From the NCBI RefSeq assembly GCF_001644565.1, contig NZ_CP011387.1, positions 604,501-668,500 on the forward strand: a stretch of 64,000 bases of DNA, in the 5' to 3' direction. The notes below the pieces were generated by a model. It was not told the origin of the DNA. It did no database searches and worked only from the letters and a program-made list of their open reading frames with translations. This document shows, in pieces, positions 44,943 through 56,556 of this stretch (positions within the stretch are counted from its first letter, which is position 1; every line of letters starts with the position of its first letter). Origin of the DNA: Deinococcus puniceus. Lineage in GTDB: Bacteria > Deinococcota > Deinococci > Deinococcales > Deinococcaceae. Made by a program: the position numbers and the translations under genes.

Positions 44943-45485
44943 ATGAAAAAGCGTTCTCTGTTGGCCCTGACGACTTGTCTTGCTCTCTGTGTTCCCGCTT
45001 CCTTGGCAGGCGGCGCACAAAACAGCCCAGTGGCGGCGGTCAGTACCGCCCAAGTCTCCAACGACACCGATGTGCTGTTCATGGAAGTCATGACCATGAG
45101 CAACCTCACCGAGATTCAAACCTCGCGCTTGGCCTTGCAAAAGAGTAGCAACGCCGAAGTGCGGGCCTTTGCTCAGGAAATGATTGTGGAACACACCAAA
45201 GCTCAGGCCGAGCTGAACGCCATCGCGCAGGCCAAAGGCATTAAGCTGGCCGACAAGCCCGGTGCAGATCAGCGCCTGCAATACAACAAACTCACCACCC
45301 TGTCCGGGGCCGCCTTCGACGCTGAATACAAGAAGGTGCAGGTGGACGGCCACGCCATGACCCTGAAGTTGATCCAAACGTACCGCACTGTTGCTAAGGA
45401 CGCACAGGCCGCTGCCTACGCCGCCAAAACCCAGCCTGTGGTCGCAGAGCATCTGGAACACGCGAGGATGCTGCCCGGTTCCTAA
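44943..45485 (+). CDS. DUF4142 family secreted protein
   Basis: A 180-residue exported protein. A signal peptide (MKKRSLLALTTCLALCVPASLAGGA) precedes two long helices with the DUF4142 pattern: FMEVMTMSNLTEIQTSRLALQKSSNAEVRAFAQEMIVEHTKAQAEL, then a second helix pair with AFDAEYKKVQVDGHAM. The family has a ferritin-like four-helix bundle and is often periplasmic. The start at 44943 is fixed by a good AGGT-type site and the signal. Function unknown. A terminator shared with sufD follows. Confidence 0.88.
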   Translation: MKKRSLLALTTCLALCVPASLAGGAQNSPVAAVSTAQVSNDTDVLFMEVMTMSNLTEIQTSRLALQKSSNAEVRAFAQEMIVEHTKAQAELNAIAQAKGIKLADKPGADQRLQYNKLTTLSGAAFDAEYKKVQVDGHAMTLKLIQTYRTVAKDAQAAAYAAKTQPVVAEHLEHARMLPGS

Positions 45486-45525
45486 AAAGATTCTGGAACA
45501 CAAGCAGCTGATAGAACTTCACGAG

Positions 45526-45566
45526 AAAGCGGCCCAACTCCAATTCAGGAGCGGGCCGCTTTTTGT
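45526..45566. terminator. Bidirectional terminator between DUF4142 gene and sufD
   Basis: AAAGCGGCCC (45526-45535) pairs with GGGCCGCTTT (45553-45562), followed by TTG. It lies just before the sufD stop on the opposite strand. Confidence 0.85.
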
Positions 45567-45579
45567 TGTGGCTTTAACC

Positions 45580-46938
<1,359 letters not shown>

Positions 46939-46982
46939 TGATTCTCCTGTAACGCAGCCACATGAGCCAGCAGAGGCTTCGA

Positions 46983-47339
46983 TTATGCGAAAAACGATTC
47001 GACTTCGACGATGACGCCGAACGGTGTATTGAAATAGAAGGTCAGGCGTCCGTGATTCTCGCTGGGGCCGGGAATCTGGTAGCCGCCCGCCGTCAATTCG
47101 GCGTGAATGGCCCGCACTTGCTCCGGCGTGTCTTGCAAAAAGCCGATATGGAAGACTTTGGGGTAATTCACGTCTTTGCTTTTGAAGACAGAGATCAGAG
47201 AGCCGTCATCGTCGCGTAGAAAAGTCATGTTGTCGTTACGCGGCATCCCGTCCGCTTGCTTCAAGCCAAAGTAACGCTCGAAGATTTCTACGGCTACGGG
47301 AACATCTGTGACGCCTAGGTTGATGTGGTTGAGTTTCAA
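46983..47339 (-). CDS. VOC family (glyoxalase-like) protein
   Basis: A 118-residue single-domain vicinal-oxygen-chelate protein, MKLNHINLGVTDVPVAVEIFERYFGLK, with the paired beta-alpha-beta-beta-beta modules and a late Glu in IVEVESFFA. The first metal ligand would be His5 and the last Glu114. It lies between sufB and sufD, 7 bases after the cupin gene, and is probably co-transcribed. Its substrate is unknown; the family includes resistance proteins and isomerases. Confidence 0.8.
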   Translation of the reverse strand: MKLNHINLGVTDVPVAVEIFERYFGLKQADGMPRNDNMTFLRDDDGSLISVFKSKDVNYPKVFHIGFLQDTPEQVRAIHAELTAGGYQIPGPSENHGRLTFYFNTPFGVIVEVESFFA

Positions 47340-47346
47340 GTGTCTC

Positions 47347-47610
47347 CTAGATGTTCGGTCTATCTTCTCGTGAAATACCGTCTGAAATCACGATCAATTC
47401 GGCTGGATTTTCGCCCTCGTTCCGTGCCTGATGCACCAGCTGCGGGGCAATCTCTAGCCCCTGCTGCGGCCTCAGCTTGAAAACTTCGCCCTCTAATTCG
47501 AGCGTCAGTTCACCGCTCAGGACATAGAAAAACTGGCGCACCCGCGAATGCTTATGCTTAATTTCTTGTGTGGTGAGGAGCGTTGGAGAAAAATCATGAT
47601 TCGTCATCAT
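47347..47610 (-). CDS. Cupin-domain protein, N-terminus apparently missing
   Basis: An 87-residue cupin. RQFFYVLSGELTLELEGEVFKLRPQQGLEIAPQLVHQARNEGENPAELIVISDG carries the usual second-half motif, but the first half is short: metal ligands would be HKH at residues 19-21, with only some 20 residues ahead where typical proteins of this group have 40 or more with a Trp-Gly start. The frame overlaps the end of the AT-rich gene at 47594-48088 by 17 bases. It may have lost its N-terminus when that gene arrived. ATG 47607 is an alternative start. Confidence 0.65.
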   Translation of the reverse strand: MMTNHDFSPTLLTTQEIKHKHSRVRQFFYVLSGELTLELEGEVFKLRPQQGLEIAPQLVHQARNEGENPAELIVISDGISREDRPNI

Positions 47611-48088
47611 TGGCAATTATTTCTTCTGTAATACCTGTGCCACTGACAGAATGTTGGTAAATAGCTCTTTCCTCTAGAGGAACATCTTGAGGTGTAGGAA
47701 ATGAAACAGACTTCTTAAGCAGAATCCTTGAAATAAGAAAGTCCAGAAGTTCTTGACTGTAGTTTAAGTCAGATGAGTCATACTGCTTTTTATCTGCATT
47801 GACTAGAGCTTCTACAATCTGTATTCCATCATTGCTTTTTCTGAATTCAGTTAAGAAAATACAATAACCCGTCCAGCTACGATGCACATAAAGGTAAGGT
47901 GATTCAAAATAGATGAACCATTTATCTTCCATCTCTCTTGGCTTGAAGCCTTGAATAATTAGACGGAATTCATCAGCAGTATAAGTACGAGAAAAATCTA
48001 AAACAGACCGTTTCTTAGGAAGCTCAAAGCGTCGTCGCCATGAATCTTTTGTGACCGCTATGCTGATATTTTCGGGGTCAGGTATCAA
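47594..48088 (-). CDS. Conserved hypothetical protein in the suf cluster, AT-rich
   Basis: A 164-residue soluble protein starting at TTG (48088), one base beyond the sufB stop codon (48090-48092). The central MEDKWFIYFESPYLYVHRSWTGYCIFLTEFRK looks like a conserved strand-turn-strand module, with a Trp-containing HRSWTG motif that I have seen in unannotated bacterial proteins. The base composition is clearly lower in GC than in sufB or sufD, so recent acquisition is likely. It overlaps the cupin gene. Function unknown. Confidence 0.6.
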   Translation of the reverse strand: MIPDPENISIAVTKDSWRRRFELPKKRSVLDFSRTYTADEFRLIIQGFKPREMEDKWFIYFESPYLYVHRSWTGYCIFLTEFRKSNDGIQIVEALVNADKKQYDSSDLNYSQELLDFLISRILLKKSVSFPTPQDVPLEERAIYQHSVSGTGITEEIIANDDES

Positions 48089-48089
48089 A

Positions 48090-49496
<1,407 letters not shown>

Positions 49497-49507
49497 GATT
49501 GCTCCTC

Positions 49508-49867
49508 TTAGTACTGACCTTCGTAGTAAACCTTGCTGTCTGGAACTGCCTCTATAACCTGCTTAAGCTTGTAGTAATGGCGTAGATTTGTCTCTACTAC
49601 TCCGGGTAGATATCCATACTGGGTCACTGAAAGGTGGTAGCGAATTCCCGGCTTGTAATCAAATCCCTCGATGGGTACACCTAAGACGGAATACGATGAA
49701 AAATTGCCGTTGTAAAGTTGCTTAATTAAATTGCACTCAAGGTCTTTGTTCGTGCCACAGATAACCTTGTTGGGAGCAACAATAATTTCAGTCTCCACAA
49801 TCACTTGCGTTGCACAACTGGCAAGAACTAAGGCTGTTATCACGCTCAGTGCTGCCAGTCGTTTCAT
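49508..49867 (-). CDS. Putative DUF4377-like lipoprotein
   Basis: A 119-residue lipoprotein with signal [18 protein letters not shown] and lipobox LASC. The mature part, [22 protein letters not shown] and later YYKLKQVIE, follows the order of DUF4377 domains (IEGFxYxPGYxYxLxV, then YxLxEV). It overlaps the sufC stop by 4 bases (ATGA) and precedes sufB by 11, so it is inserted within the suf operon. Lower GC than the suf genes. A redox-stress or surface role could be guessed, but nothing shows it. Confidence 0.6.
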   Translation of the reverse strand: MKRLAALSVITALVLASCATQVIVETEIIVAPNKVICGTNKDLECNLIKQLYNGNFSSYSVLGVPIEGFDYKPGIRYHLSVTQYGYLPGVVETNLRHYYKLKQVIEAVPDSKVYYEGQY

Positions 49868-50619
49868 GCCAGCGCCAACTCTTTCACCCAGTCGTAGCCT
49901 TCGCTGTCCAGCTTCTTGGCCAGTTCGGGGCCGCCCGATTGCACGACTTTGCCGTCTACGATGATGTGAACGCGGTCAGGCACGATGTAATCCAGCAGGC
50001 GCTGATAGTGGGTGATGATCAGACCGCCGAGATTCGGCCCACGCATAGAGTTCACGCCTTTGGCGACGATCTTCAGGGCGTCAACATCCAGGCCCGAATC
50101 GGTTTCGTCCATGATGATGTAGGTCGGGTCGAGCATCAGCATCTGCAAAATCTCGTTGCGCTTCTTTTCGCCGCCGGAAAAGCCCGCGTTCAGGTAGCGT
50201 TCCACGATGCTCTCGTCCCATTCCAGCACCTTCAGGGCGGCCAGCAACTTGCCGTAAAACTCGCTAAAAGAAACTTCTTCGCCCTCGGCTTTGCGGGCTT
50301 GCATCGCAAGGCGCAGGAAGTTGGCGATGGTGACGCCGGGAATTTCCACGGGGTACTGGAAGGCCAAAAACAGGCCGAGGCGGGCGCGTTCGTCGGGTTC
50401 CATCTCCAGAATGTTCACGCCGTCCACCAGCACTTCGCCCTCGGTCACGGTGTATTCTGGGTCGCCTACCATCACTTTGGCGAGGGTGCTTTTGCCGTTG
50501 CCGTTCGGCCCCATCACGGCGTGCAACTCGCCACGCGGAATGGTCAGGTTGATGCCCTTGAGAATGGGCATGTCGCCCACGGAGGCGTGCAGGTTGCGGA
50601 TTTCGATCTGATAGGTCAT
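49864..50619 (-). CDS. sufC: Fe-S cluster assembly ATPase SufC
   Basis: A 251-residue soluble ABC-type ATPase. Walker A is [12 protein letters not shown], the signature is [13 protein letters not shown], Walker B is [18 protein letters not shown] and the switch His is in [11 protein letters not shown]. It ends in the SufC-typical [24 protein letters not shown]. It drives conformational change in SufB/SufD. AAGGAG 6 bases ahead fixes the start at 50619. It is first in the suf group. Confidence 0.95.
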   Translation of the reverse strand: MTYQIEIRNLHASVGDMPILKGINLTIPRGELHAVMGPNGNGKSTLAKVMVGDPEYTVTEGEVLVDGVNILEMEPDERARLGLFLAFQYPVEIPGVTIANFLRLAMQARKAEGEEVSFSEFYGKLLAALKVLEWDESIVERYLNAGFSGGEKKRNEILQMLMLDPTYIIMDETDSGLDVDALKIVAKGVNSMRGPNLGGLIITHYQRLLDYIVPDRVHIIVDGKVVQSGGPELAKKLDSEGYDWVKELALA

Positions 50620-50903
50620 GAAAACTCCTTGTGGCGGCTCTAGGTGGCGTCTTTGGGACGGCGCTGCTGACATCTGAAAGAGAGCGGGTGGCTTGAACTT
50701 GAGGAACCCTTCTTGAGAATGATTCCTACTTACAGGCCCATTCTACCCGTCTGGGGATGGAAAGTCGAGTGCGTTGGTATGGATTAGACCTCACGCAAAA
50801 GCGTTGACGCCAAGGTGTTTCTTCATGGGCCAGAGGGAGTTTATGAGTACGTGGTGGCCTATTTTCACGCTTGCCACGTGCCCACGTGCTACCCGTGATA
50901 CAC

Positions 50904-51614
50904 ATGACCTTTTCTGAACTTCTCCGGAACGCTGGGCCGCTGCTGTGGGTGCTGCTGGCGCTGTCGGTGTACGTGGTGTATTTGGCGGCTGCCCGCGCCC
51001 AAGCGTTGTCCCGGCTGGGGCAAGATGCCTCCGCCCTCATCGAGCGTGCCCGCGCCGTCACCGCCGAAAGTGGGCCAGCGGCAGCCTTGGCCGAAGTAGA
51101 CCGGGCCACCGATCTCCGCGCCAGCCCTGCCGCCAACGTGCTGCGGGCCGGACTGCTCCGCGCTGACCGGGGGCCGGACGCCAGCCTCGCGGCCATGAAT
51201 GCCACATTGTTGGCCGAAGACGCGCGGCTGTACGCGGGCCTGAGTGCGCTGGGCACGGCGGCTCAGGTGGCCCCGCTGCTGGGGTTGCTGGGCACGGTCA
51301 TCGGCATGGTGCGCTCGTTCTTGGTATTCAGCACCACCGCTGCGCCCACGCCCGCGCAACTGGCCACCGGCATCAGCGAGGCGCTTATTAACACGGCGGC
51401 AGGTCTTGTGGTGGCGATCATCGCCTACGTGGCCCGCAACGCCCTGCGTGCCCGCGCAGACCGGATCGCGGTGCAGGCCGAACGGGTGCGCGAGGAATTG
51501 CCCTCGTGGTTGTCGCGCCCGCTGGCGGTGGGCAGTTTCCGCCCTACAGCCGACACCCTGCCCGAAGTGGCCCTGTCCTTCGACAGCCTTCCTGTGGGAA
51601 CGGTACGGGGATGA
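50904..51614 (+). CDS. exbB: ExbB/TolQ/MotA-type proton-channel protein
   Basis: A 236-residue inner-membrane protein with three hydrophobic segments: LLWVLLALSVYVVYLAAARAQAL, then after a helical cytoplasmic part the pair AAQVAPLLGLLGTVIGMVRSFLVF and LATGISEALINTAAGLVVAIIAYVARNAL. The GTVIGM and TAAGL patterns are family hallmarks. It forms a proton-driven motor with ExbD. The start at 50904 is preferred to the GTG at 50895. Its stop overlaps the exbD start by 4 bases. Divergent from the suf operon. Confidence 0.9.
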   Translation: MTFSELLRNAGPLLWVLLALSVYVVYLAAARAQALSRLGQDASALIERARAVTAESGPAAALAEVDRATDLRASPAANVLRAGLLRADRGPDASLAAMNATLLAEDARLYAGLSALGTAAQVAPLLGLLGTVIGMVRSFLVFSTTAAPTPAQLATGISEALINTAAGLVVAIIAYVARNALRARADRIAVQAERVREELPSWLSRPLAVGSFRPTADTLPEVALSFDSLPVGTVRG

Positions 51615-52030
51615 CCCGGCCCGCCCTGCGCCGCCGATTTCGGGAAGGGGGAGACGGCGTGACCTTCGACTTTGCCCCGATGGTAGACATCGTGCTGCTG
51701 CTGCTCATCTTCTTTTTTCTGACCAGCAGCCTCGGCGCACGCCAGAATGCCCTGCCGCTGGATTTGCCGCGTGCCAGTACTACCGTGCAAGAAACCCCTG
51801 CCCTGCCGATTGTGAGCGTAGACCGGGCCGGGAAGCTCTTTCTGAACGGCAAGGAAACCACCCTGACCAAGTTGGGCGCGGGCTTGAAACCTCTGCTGAA
51901 AACGTCGGGCGGCGTGGTGGGCTTGCGGGCCGATGAACGCGGCAATTACGGCACAGTCGTTCGTGTGATGGACGCGATTAAGCAGGCGGGCGGCGAACGC
52001 TTGGCGCTGGGCACGCGCAAGGGAAACTGA
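51611..52030 (+). CDS. exbD: ExbD/TolR family biopolymer transport protein
   Basis: A 139-residue protein with one membrane segment holding the essential Asp: FDFAPMVDIVLLLLIFFFLTSSL. The external domain (VDRAGKLFLNGKETTLTKLGAGLK through GNYGTVVRVMDAIKQAGGERLALG) is the ExbD/TolR periplasmic fold. It couples the proton gradient through ExbB to a TonB- or TolA-like partner. The start at 51611 gives the ATGA overlap with exbB. The TonB-like gene follows 4 bases later. Confidence 0.93.
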   Translation: MTRPALRRRFREGGDGVTFDFAPMVDIVLLLLIFFFLTSSLGARQNALPLDLPRASTTVQETPALPIVSVDRAGKLFLNGKETTLTKLGAGLKPLLKTSGGVVGLRADERGNYGTVVRVMDAIKQAGGERLALGTRKGN

Positions 52031-52034
52031 GGGC

Positions 52035-54410
52035 ATGACTGCCTTGCCCGGAGTCCCGCCCCCGCCCCGCCAACCCGCCAGCCCCGAACAGCGCGAGCGG
52101 GTGCGTGCGGTGGCCGCGACGGTGGCCGTGCATGTGGCGCTGCTGGCCGGACTGTTGGCGCTGCGCCCCAGTGCCCCCACCGCCGACAACCGCGCTCCCA
52201 CCGATTTTACCCGCGCCCCGATGGAAGTGCTGACCCTCGCCCCGTCCCCGGACGCTTTGCCGACGACACCCGCCGCCACGTTGACGCCCCCGCAGCAGCA
52301 GGCCCAACAGCAGGCGAGGGAAAATGCAGCGCGGGCGCAAGCTCAGGCGGCACGGCCCCCAGTGGCCCAACCTCCAGTCGCCCAGCCTCGAACGCCTCAG
52401 CCCCAAGCGGCCCAACCCCAAGCCGCGCAGACTCAAGCGGCTCAGCCTCGGCCTGCACCTGCCGCGCCTACTCCCGCTGCTCGGCCAGCCACGCCTGCTG
52501 CCCAGCCTCAGCCCGCCGCCGCCGCTCCAGCCGGACAAACAGCCCCGCAAGCCGGAAGTGCTGCGCCCGCCAGTTCAGCGCCAGCGGCACAGGCGAACCA
52601 AGCTCCAGCAACTCAGCCCCAAACGGCCCCGAATGTGGCCCCGGTAGCTCAGGCCCAAGCAGCCGCAGCGCAGGCCCAGACAGCCCAAGCCGAAACAGCC
52701 CAAGCCCAGACAGCACCGGCAGAGAGCGAACCTGTAGCCGCGTTGCCACGTCAGGCGGAATCGGCCCAAGCTATGCCGGAGCAGGCAAACCCAGCGCAGG
52801 CCAATCCAACGGCCACCGCCCAAGCGCCGGAAACCGCGCCCGAAACGGCTCGTGCTGAGGCTCAAGCGCCAGCAGCAGAACAACCCGCCGAAGCCGCCAG
52901 CGCTGCCCCCACCGCCAACGCGGAACCCGAAACGGTGTCGGCCTTGCCTCGGCGGGACAGCAGTTCGGCCAGCACCCCCGAAGCCAGCACCCCAGAAGCC
53001 AGGGTTCCTGAAGCCAGGGTTCCTGAAGCCAGCGCCCAAGCCAATGCTCAGCCTGCCCGCAGCGAAACCCCTGACCCCGGCGAGGCGGCCCCAGCCCGCA
53101 ATTCCACGTCAGCCGCTAACCCGCAGGACGACGGCGGCCTCCCAGACAACCCAGTGGCCCGTATTCCGGCCCGGCCACAAGCTTCAACAGGCGCACAGGC
53201 CGCCGCACCGGAAACCTCGGCAGGCACGCGGGGCACGCCCGTTCCCGTGACTCCGCAAGCCGAAGCCGGACGTGCCGGAGCGGTGGCTCCCGCTGCGGCA
53301 ACGGCTGAAGCGGCTAATCCAGCGGCCCGCACGCCTGCCACCCGCCCTGCCCCTAGCGCAGAAACGCCCGACGTGCCCGCCACACGCACGGCAGCGGCCC
53401 CGGCCCAAGCGAACCCAGCCCAAGCGAATCAGGGACAGGCCAGCGCAAGTCCTGCCGCCCGCACGCCAGCAGCAGAGGCGGCAGCCCCGGCCAGCAGCAC
53501 GCCCGCCCGCACCGCACCCAGCGCCGCTGCGAATGCTGCCCCAGACGCGGCGGCCCGTGCCACACCCGCAACCTCGGCCCCAGCGGAAGCGGCAGCACCG
53601 GGAGCCTCGGCACGCATACCGGGCAGCGGTGCTGGCAACGGCGCAGGTTCAGCCGAAGCCGCCGCGCCAGCCGCCCGCACACCCGGCGCAGCAGCCTCGG
53701 CTCCAACGGGGACACCAGACGCCGCAGCCAGCACCCGGCCCGCCTCTGGCAACGCTCCTGCTGGCAGCGCGGCAGAAACGGCGGCTCCCAACGCAGGCCG
53801 TACCCCCGCGCCCGCTGGGGGAGGCGGCAGTGACACGGCAGCGGTGTCTCGCCCCGGTGCTGGTGGAAGTGGGACTGGTGGAAGTGGAACAGGTGAATCT
53901 GGCCCCGGTCAAGCAGGGACAGGCGAAACGGGAGCCGCTCGCCCCGGCGCTGGAACTGGTGCAGGCGCGGCCAGCACAGGCACCGGCCCGGCAGAAGGCG
54001 GCGCGGAAGTGGCCCGTGCTGGTGGCAGGGCAGGCGCGGCAGGCGGCACGGAAAATCGGCCCCTGAATTGCACGGTGGTGCTGGACGTTCGGGCCTTCCC
54101 CAAATTTCAGCGCGACATGACCAGCTTCGTGTACGACGCGGGCGGCACGCAACTCTGGCCCGATGCGGCGCTAGTTCGGGGCGTCAGCAGCCAACTGGTG
54201 CAGGAAGGCAACTTGCACACCTACGTCACCAACGAGGGAGCGCTGGGCAGCTTTGCCAACATCACGCGCCTGACGGCCAACCGGGTTCAGCCCAACCGCC
54301 TCGCCCCCCGGTCTACGGTGTTCACCGATGCCGTGCTGGACGCTGCCGCCGCCGCCCAATTCCGTTCTGCGGGGCAGGCATGCCGCGTGGTGTATCTCAA
54401 AGCGCCCTGA
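52035..54410 (+). CDS. TonB-like protein with very long Ala/Pro/Gln linker
   Basis: A 791-residue protein. One N-terminal membrane anchor (about residues 26-44) is followed by about 620 residues of low-complexity Ala, Pro, Gln, Glu, Thr, with many near-repeats (AQAQAAQ, PAQANPAQAN, PEARVPEARVPEA). The last 115 residues form a folded domain, RPLNCTVVLDVRAFPKFQRDMTSFVYDAGGTQLWPDAALVRGVSSQLVQEG through ACRVVYLKAP. This does not look like a classical TonB C-terminal domain but recalls the LPP20/FlgT-like fold. By position it is the TonB/TolA-type energy transducer for ExbB/ExbD, spanning a thick envelope. Confidence 0.75.
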   Translation: MTALPGVPPPPRQPASPEQRERVRAVAATVAVHVALLAGLLALRPSAPTADNRAPTDFTRAPMEVLTLAPSPDALPTTPAATLTPPQQQAQQQARENAARAQAQAARPPVAQPPVAQPRTPQPQAAQPQAAQTQAAQPRPAPAAPTPAARPATPAAQPQPAAAAPAGQTAPQAGSAAPASSAPAAQANQAPATQPQTAPNVAPVAQAQAAAAQAQTAQAETAQAQTAPAESEPVAALPRQAESAQAMPEQANPAQANPTATAQAPETAPETARAEAQAPAAEQPAEAASAAPTANAEPETVSALPRRDSSSASTPEASTPEARVPEARVPEASAQANAQPARSETPDPGEAAPARNSTSAANPQDDGGLPDNPVARIPARPQASTGAQAAAPETSAGTRGTPVPVTPQAEAGRAGAVAPAAATAEAANPAARTPATRPAPSAETPDVPATRTAAAPAQANPAQANQGQASASPAARTPAAEAAAPASSTPARTAPSAAANAAPDAAARATPATSAPAEAAAPGASARIPGSGAGNGAGSAEAAAPAARTPGAAASAPTGTPDAAASTRPASGNAPAGSAAETAAPNAGRTPAPAGGGGSDTAAVSRPGAGGSGTGGSGTGESGPGQAGTGETGAARPGAGTGAGAASTGTGPAEGGAEVARAGGRAGAAGGTENRPLNCTVVLDVRAFPKFQRDMTSFVYDAGGTQLWPDAALVRGVSSQLVQEGNLHTYVTNEGALGSFANITRLTANRVQPNRLAPRSTVFTDAVLDAAAAAQFRSAGQACRVVYLKAP

Positions 54411-54479
54411 CCCCGCCCGAATCGCCTGTGCCGAAGCATCAGCCAGCCGTCATTCAATCCCTGTTCAATGGAGTCCAAC

Positions 54480-55298
54480 ATGCGCCAATTCACTCTGAGC
54501 AAGCCCATCCTGCTGACCCTTTCCGTCCTGTTGTCGGCCCCGGCCCTCGCGTGGGTACCCAAGCTGGAAGAAGTGACCGCCAAGAACGTCATAGACGGCG
54601 CGTATGGCCGCCGTGATCCCGTGCCCACCTTTCAGACCCTTGATCTGACTGTGAAGGAAGGCAAGTTCGCCGCCGGAACCGTGACGGCTTTTGCGGGCGG
54701 TGAGAAGTGCGTGGCCGACTGGTTGGCCGCCCCCACCGAATTTGCCGCCGGAAGCCGCCCGCAGACCATCACGGTCATCGGTCAGGCCGATCAGTTGTAC
54801 TTTCAAGCGCAGGCCGCCCGCGACGCTTTCGGCAACCTGACCGCCGCCGACGCTTTGGCCGCAGACCTGAGCAGCAAGCGCATGCCAGACGGCCAATTGC
54901 GCGTCGACATCGCCGTGAAGGGCCTCGCCAGCGAAAAGGCGCGGCAGGCCTACAACGTCCGTCTGAAGGGAAGTGACGGCAAAATGATCGCGCCTATACG
55001 GGCCACTTTCGTCAACGATTTCAAGTTGATAGATGGCTCAAATCAGGTAGGGCAATCTTTGAATGTGTCGGCTACAACGACTGCAATCACAACCACGTCG
55101 GGCAACACTACAACGACTAACGCAACGACTACGTTGACGGCGAGTCCAAACGGTCTTTGGCAGGGCACTTTGGTCTACTACTTCGAGCCTCTGAAGGCGG
55201 GCATCGGCGCTAGCGACAAGGTGGAATTGCTGCTGAGGACGGAAGCGGATACCAACTGTGCGTATAGCGTGCCGCTGGATTTGGGGAGCTTTAGCTGA
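54480..55298 (+). CDS. Secreted hypothetical protein next to the TonB-like gene
   Basis: A 272-residue exported protein with signal MRQFTLSKPILLTLSVLLSAPALA. The mature part has a serine/threonine-rich insert (SATTTAITTTSGNTTTTNATTTLTAS, about residues 198-223) and two Cys. Start 54480 is preferred over ATG 54468 because GGAG lies 7 bases ahead of it. It follows the TonB-like gene by 69 bases in the same direction and may share its transcript. The Thr-rich stretch might be flexible or a surface linker. Family unknown. Confidence 0.65.
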   Translation: MRQFTLSKPILLTLSVLLSAPALAWVPKLEEVTAKNVIDGAYGRRDPVPTFQTLDLTVKEGKFAAGTVTAFAGGEKCVADWLAAPTEFAAGSRPQTITVIGQADQLYFQAQAARDAFGNLTAADALAADLSSKRMPDGQLRVDIAVKGLASEKARQAYNVRLKGSDGKMIAPIRATFVNDFKLIDGSNQVGQSLNVSATTTAITTTSGNTTTTNATTTLTASPNGLWQGTLVYYFEPLKAGIGASDKVELLLRTEADTNCAYSVPLDLGSFS

Positions 55299-55701
55299 GG
55301 GCTGAATTTTGGGGAAGGCGAGGTTACGTGGCTTGTCCCACGTTTTGCCCCACCCCCCAGCCCCCTACCCCACCGGGTAGGGGGAGCAGCGCTGCGCTAG
55401 GCAGGATTCATCTTGTCGCGCTCAAACTCGGTTAGATCGCTCACCTGAAGCGGAATCGCCAGTTGTCTTGATACTGGAATTGGCCCGCCCACTGCGTGGA
55501 CGACGGCCTCACACGCACTTGGGCGGGGACGGTTTGGGCTTGTTTCTCCCTCTCCCCTTGCGGGGGAGGGCGCTGTGAAACAGCGGTAGGGGGGAAGTGA
55601 GCAACGCGATTGCCCTTCCTTAGCCCCTCAGACCCTCAACCCTTAGACCGCCCTCACGCATCCCCATCTCACCGCCAACCCACAGCCGCCAACTCCGTAC
55701 A
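55299..55701. repeat. Intergenic region with GC-rich hairpin repeats
   Basis: About 400 bases with no supported gene. CCCTACCC/GGGTAGGG (around 55363-55382) forms a hairpin, and CTCCCCTTGCGGGGGAG (around 55551-55567) another, followed by GGCGCTGTGAAACAGCG. The blocks look like decayed members of a family of GC-rich small repeats, related in style to 61027-61100. Confidence 0.6.
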
Positions 55702-56556
55702 ATGCCGGACGTGTCCGCCTCCGCGTCCCTGCCTCCAGAATCTGCCCCTGCTTCCGCTTTTCCGCTGCTGGTCGTCGATATCGGCAATACCAGCACCGTG
55801 CTGGGCCTAGCCGATGCAGGCCTGAACCTGACCCACACTTGGCGGGTTCGCACCAACCGCGACGTGTTGCCCGACGATCTGGCCCTGCAATTGCGTGGCC
55901 TGTTCGACTTGGCGGGACTCGGCGGTGCAGGTGTGGCGGGGCCGCGTGCGGCGGTTCTCAGCAGCGTTGCGCCGCCAGTGGGCCAGAATTACGCGCTGGC
56001 GCTCAAGCGGCATTTCGGCATCACGGCCCTAGAAGTCTCTGCCGCCGCCCTGCCCGATGTGCGCGTGGAACTCGATATTCCCGACGCGGTGGGCGCAGAT
56101 CGCCTGTGCAACCTGTTCGGCGCAGAAAAGTATCTGGGCACGCATGAATACGCGGTGGTTGTGGATTTCGGCACCAGCACCAACTTTGATGTGATCGGGC
56201 GCGGACGGCGGTTTATCGGCGGTGTGCTGGCAACCGGGGCACAGGTCAGCGCCGACGCTCTGTTTTCGCGGGCGGCCAAATTGCCCCGGATTACCTTAGA
56301 GGCTCCCCTGAGCGCCATCGGCAAAAACACCATTCACGCGCTGCAATCGGGCCTCGTCTTCGGGTATGCCGAAATGGTGGACGGCCTGCTGCGCCGCATC
56401 CGTTCCGAGTTGCCTGCGCCCGCCGTCGCCATCGCCACAGGCGGTTTTGCCCGCACCATTGAGGGCATTTGCCGCGAAATAGACCATTACGATGAAACCC
56501 TGACCCTGCGCGGCTTGGTAGAACTGTGGGCCAGCCGAGCCGGAGTGCGGGCATGA
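55702..56556 (+). CDS. coaX: Type III pantothenate kinase
   Basis: A 284-residue CoaX. The family starts with LLVVDIGNTSTVLGLADAG (phosphate 1 motif), followed by an inserted N-terminal 20-residue extension here. VVDFGTSTNFDVIG is the phosphate 2 motif and IGGVLATGAQVSADALFSRAAKLPRI the PR motif. It phosphorylates pantothenate in the first step of CoA synthesis. Its stop overlaps the next start by 4 bases (ATGA). Confidence 0.93.
   Translation: MPDVSASASLPPESAPASAFPLLVVDIGNTSTVLGLADAGLNLTHTWRVRTNRDVLPDDLALQLRGLFDLAGLGGAGVAGPRAAVLSSVAPPVGQNYALALKRHFGITALEVSAAALPDVRVELDIPDAVGADRLCNLFGAEKYLGTHEYAVVVDFGTSTNFDVIGRGRRFIGGVLATGAQVSADALFSRAAKLPRITLEAPLSAIGKNTIHALQSGLVFGYAEMVDGLLRRIRSELPAPAVAIATGGFARTIEGICREIDHYDETLTLRGLVELWASRAGVRA

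Noticed and set aside
50690..50760. Possible Fur-type box (TTGAGAATGATTCC) in the sufC promoter region
   Set aside because: Only a partial match and no symmetry; not strong enough to call.
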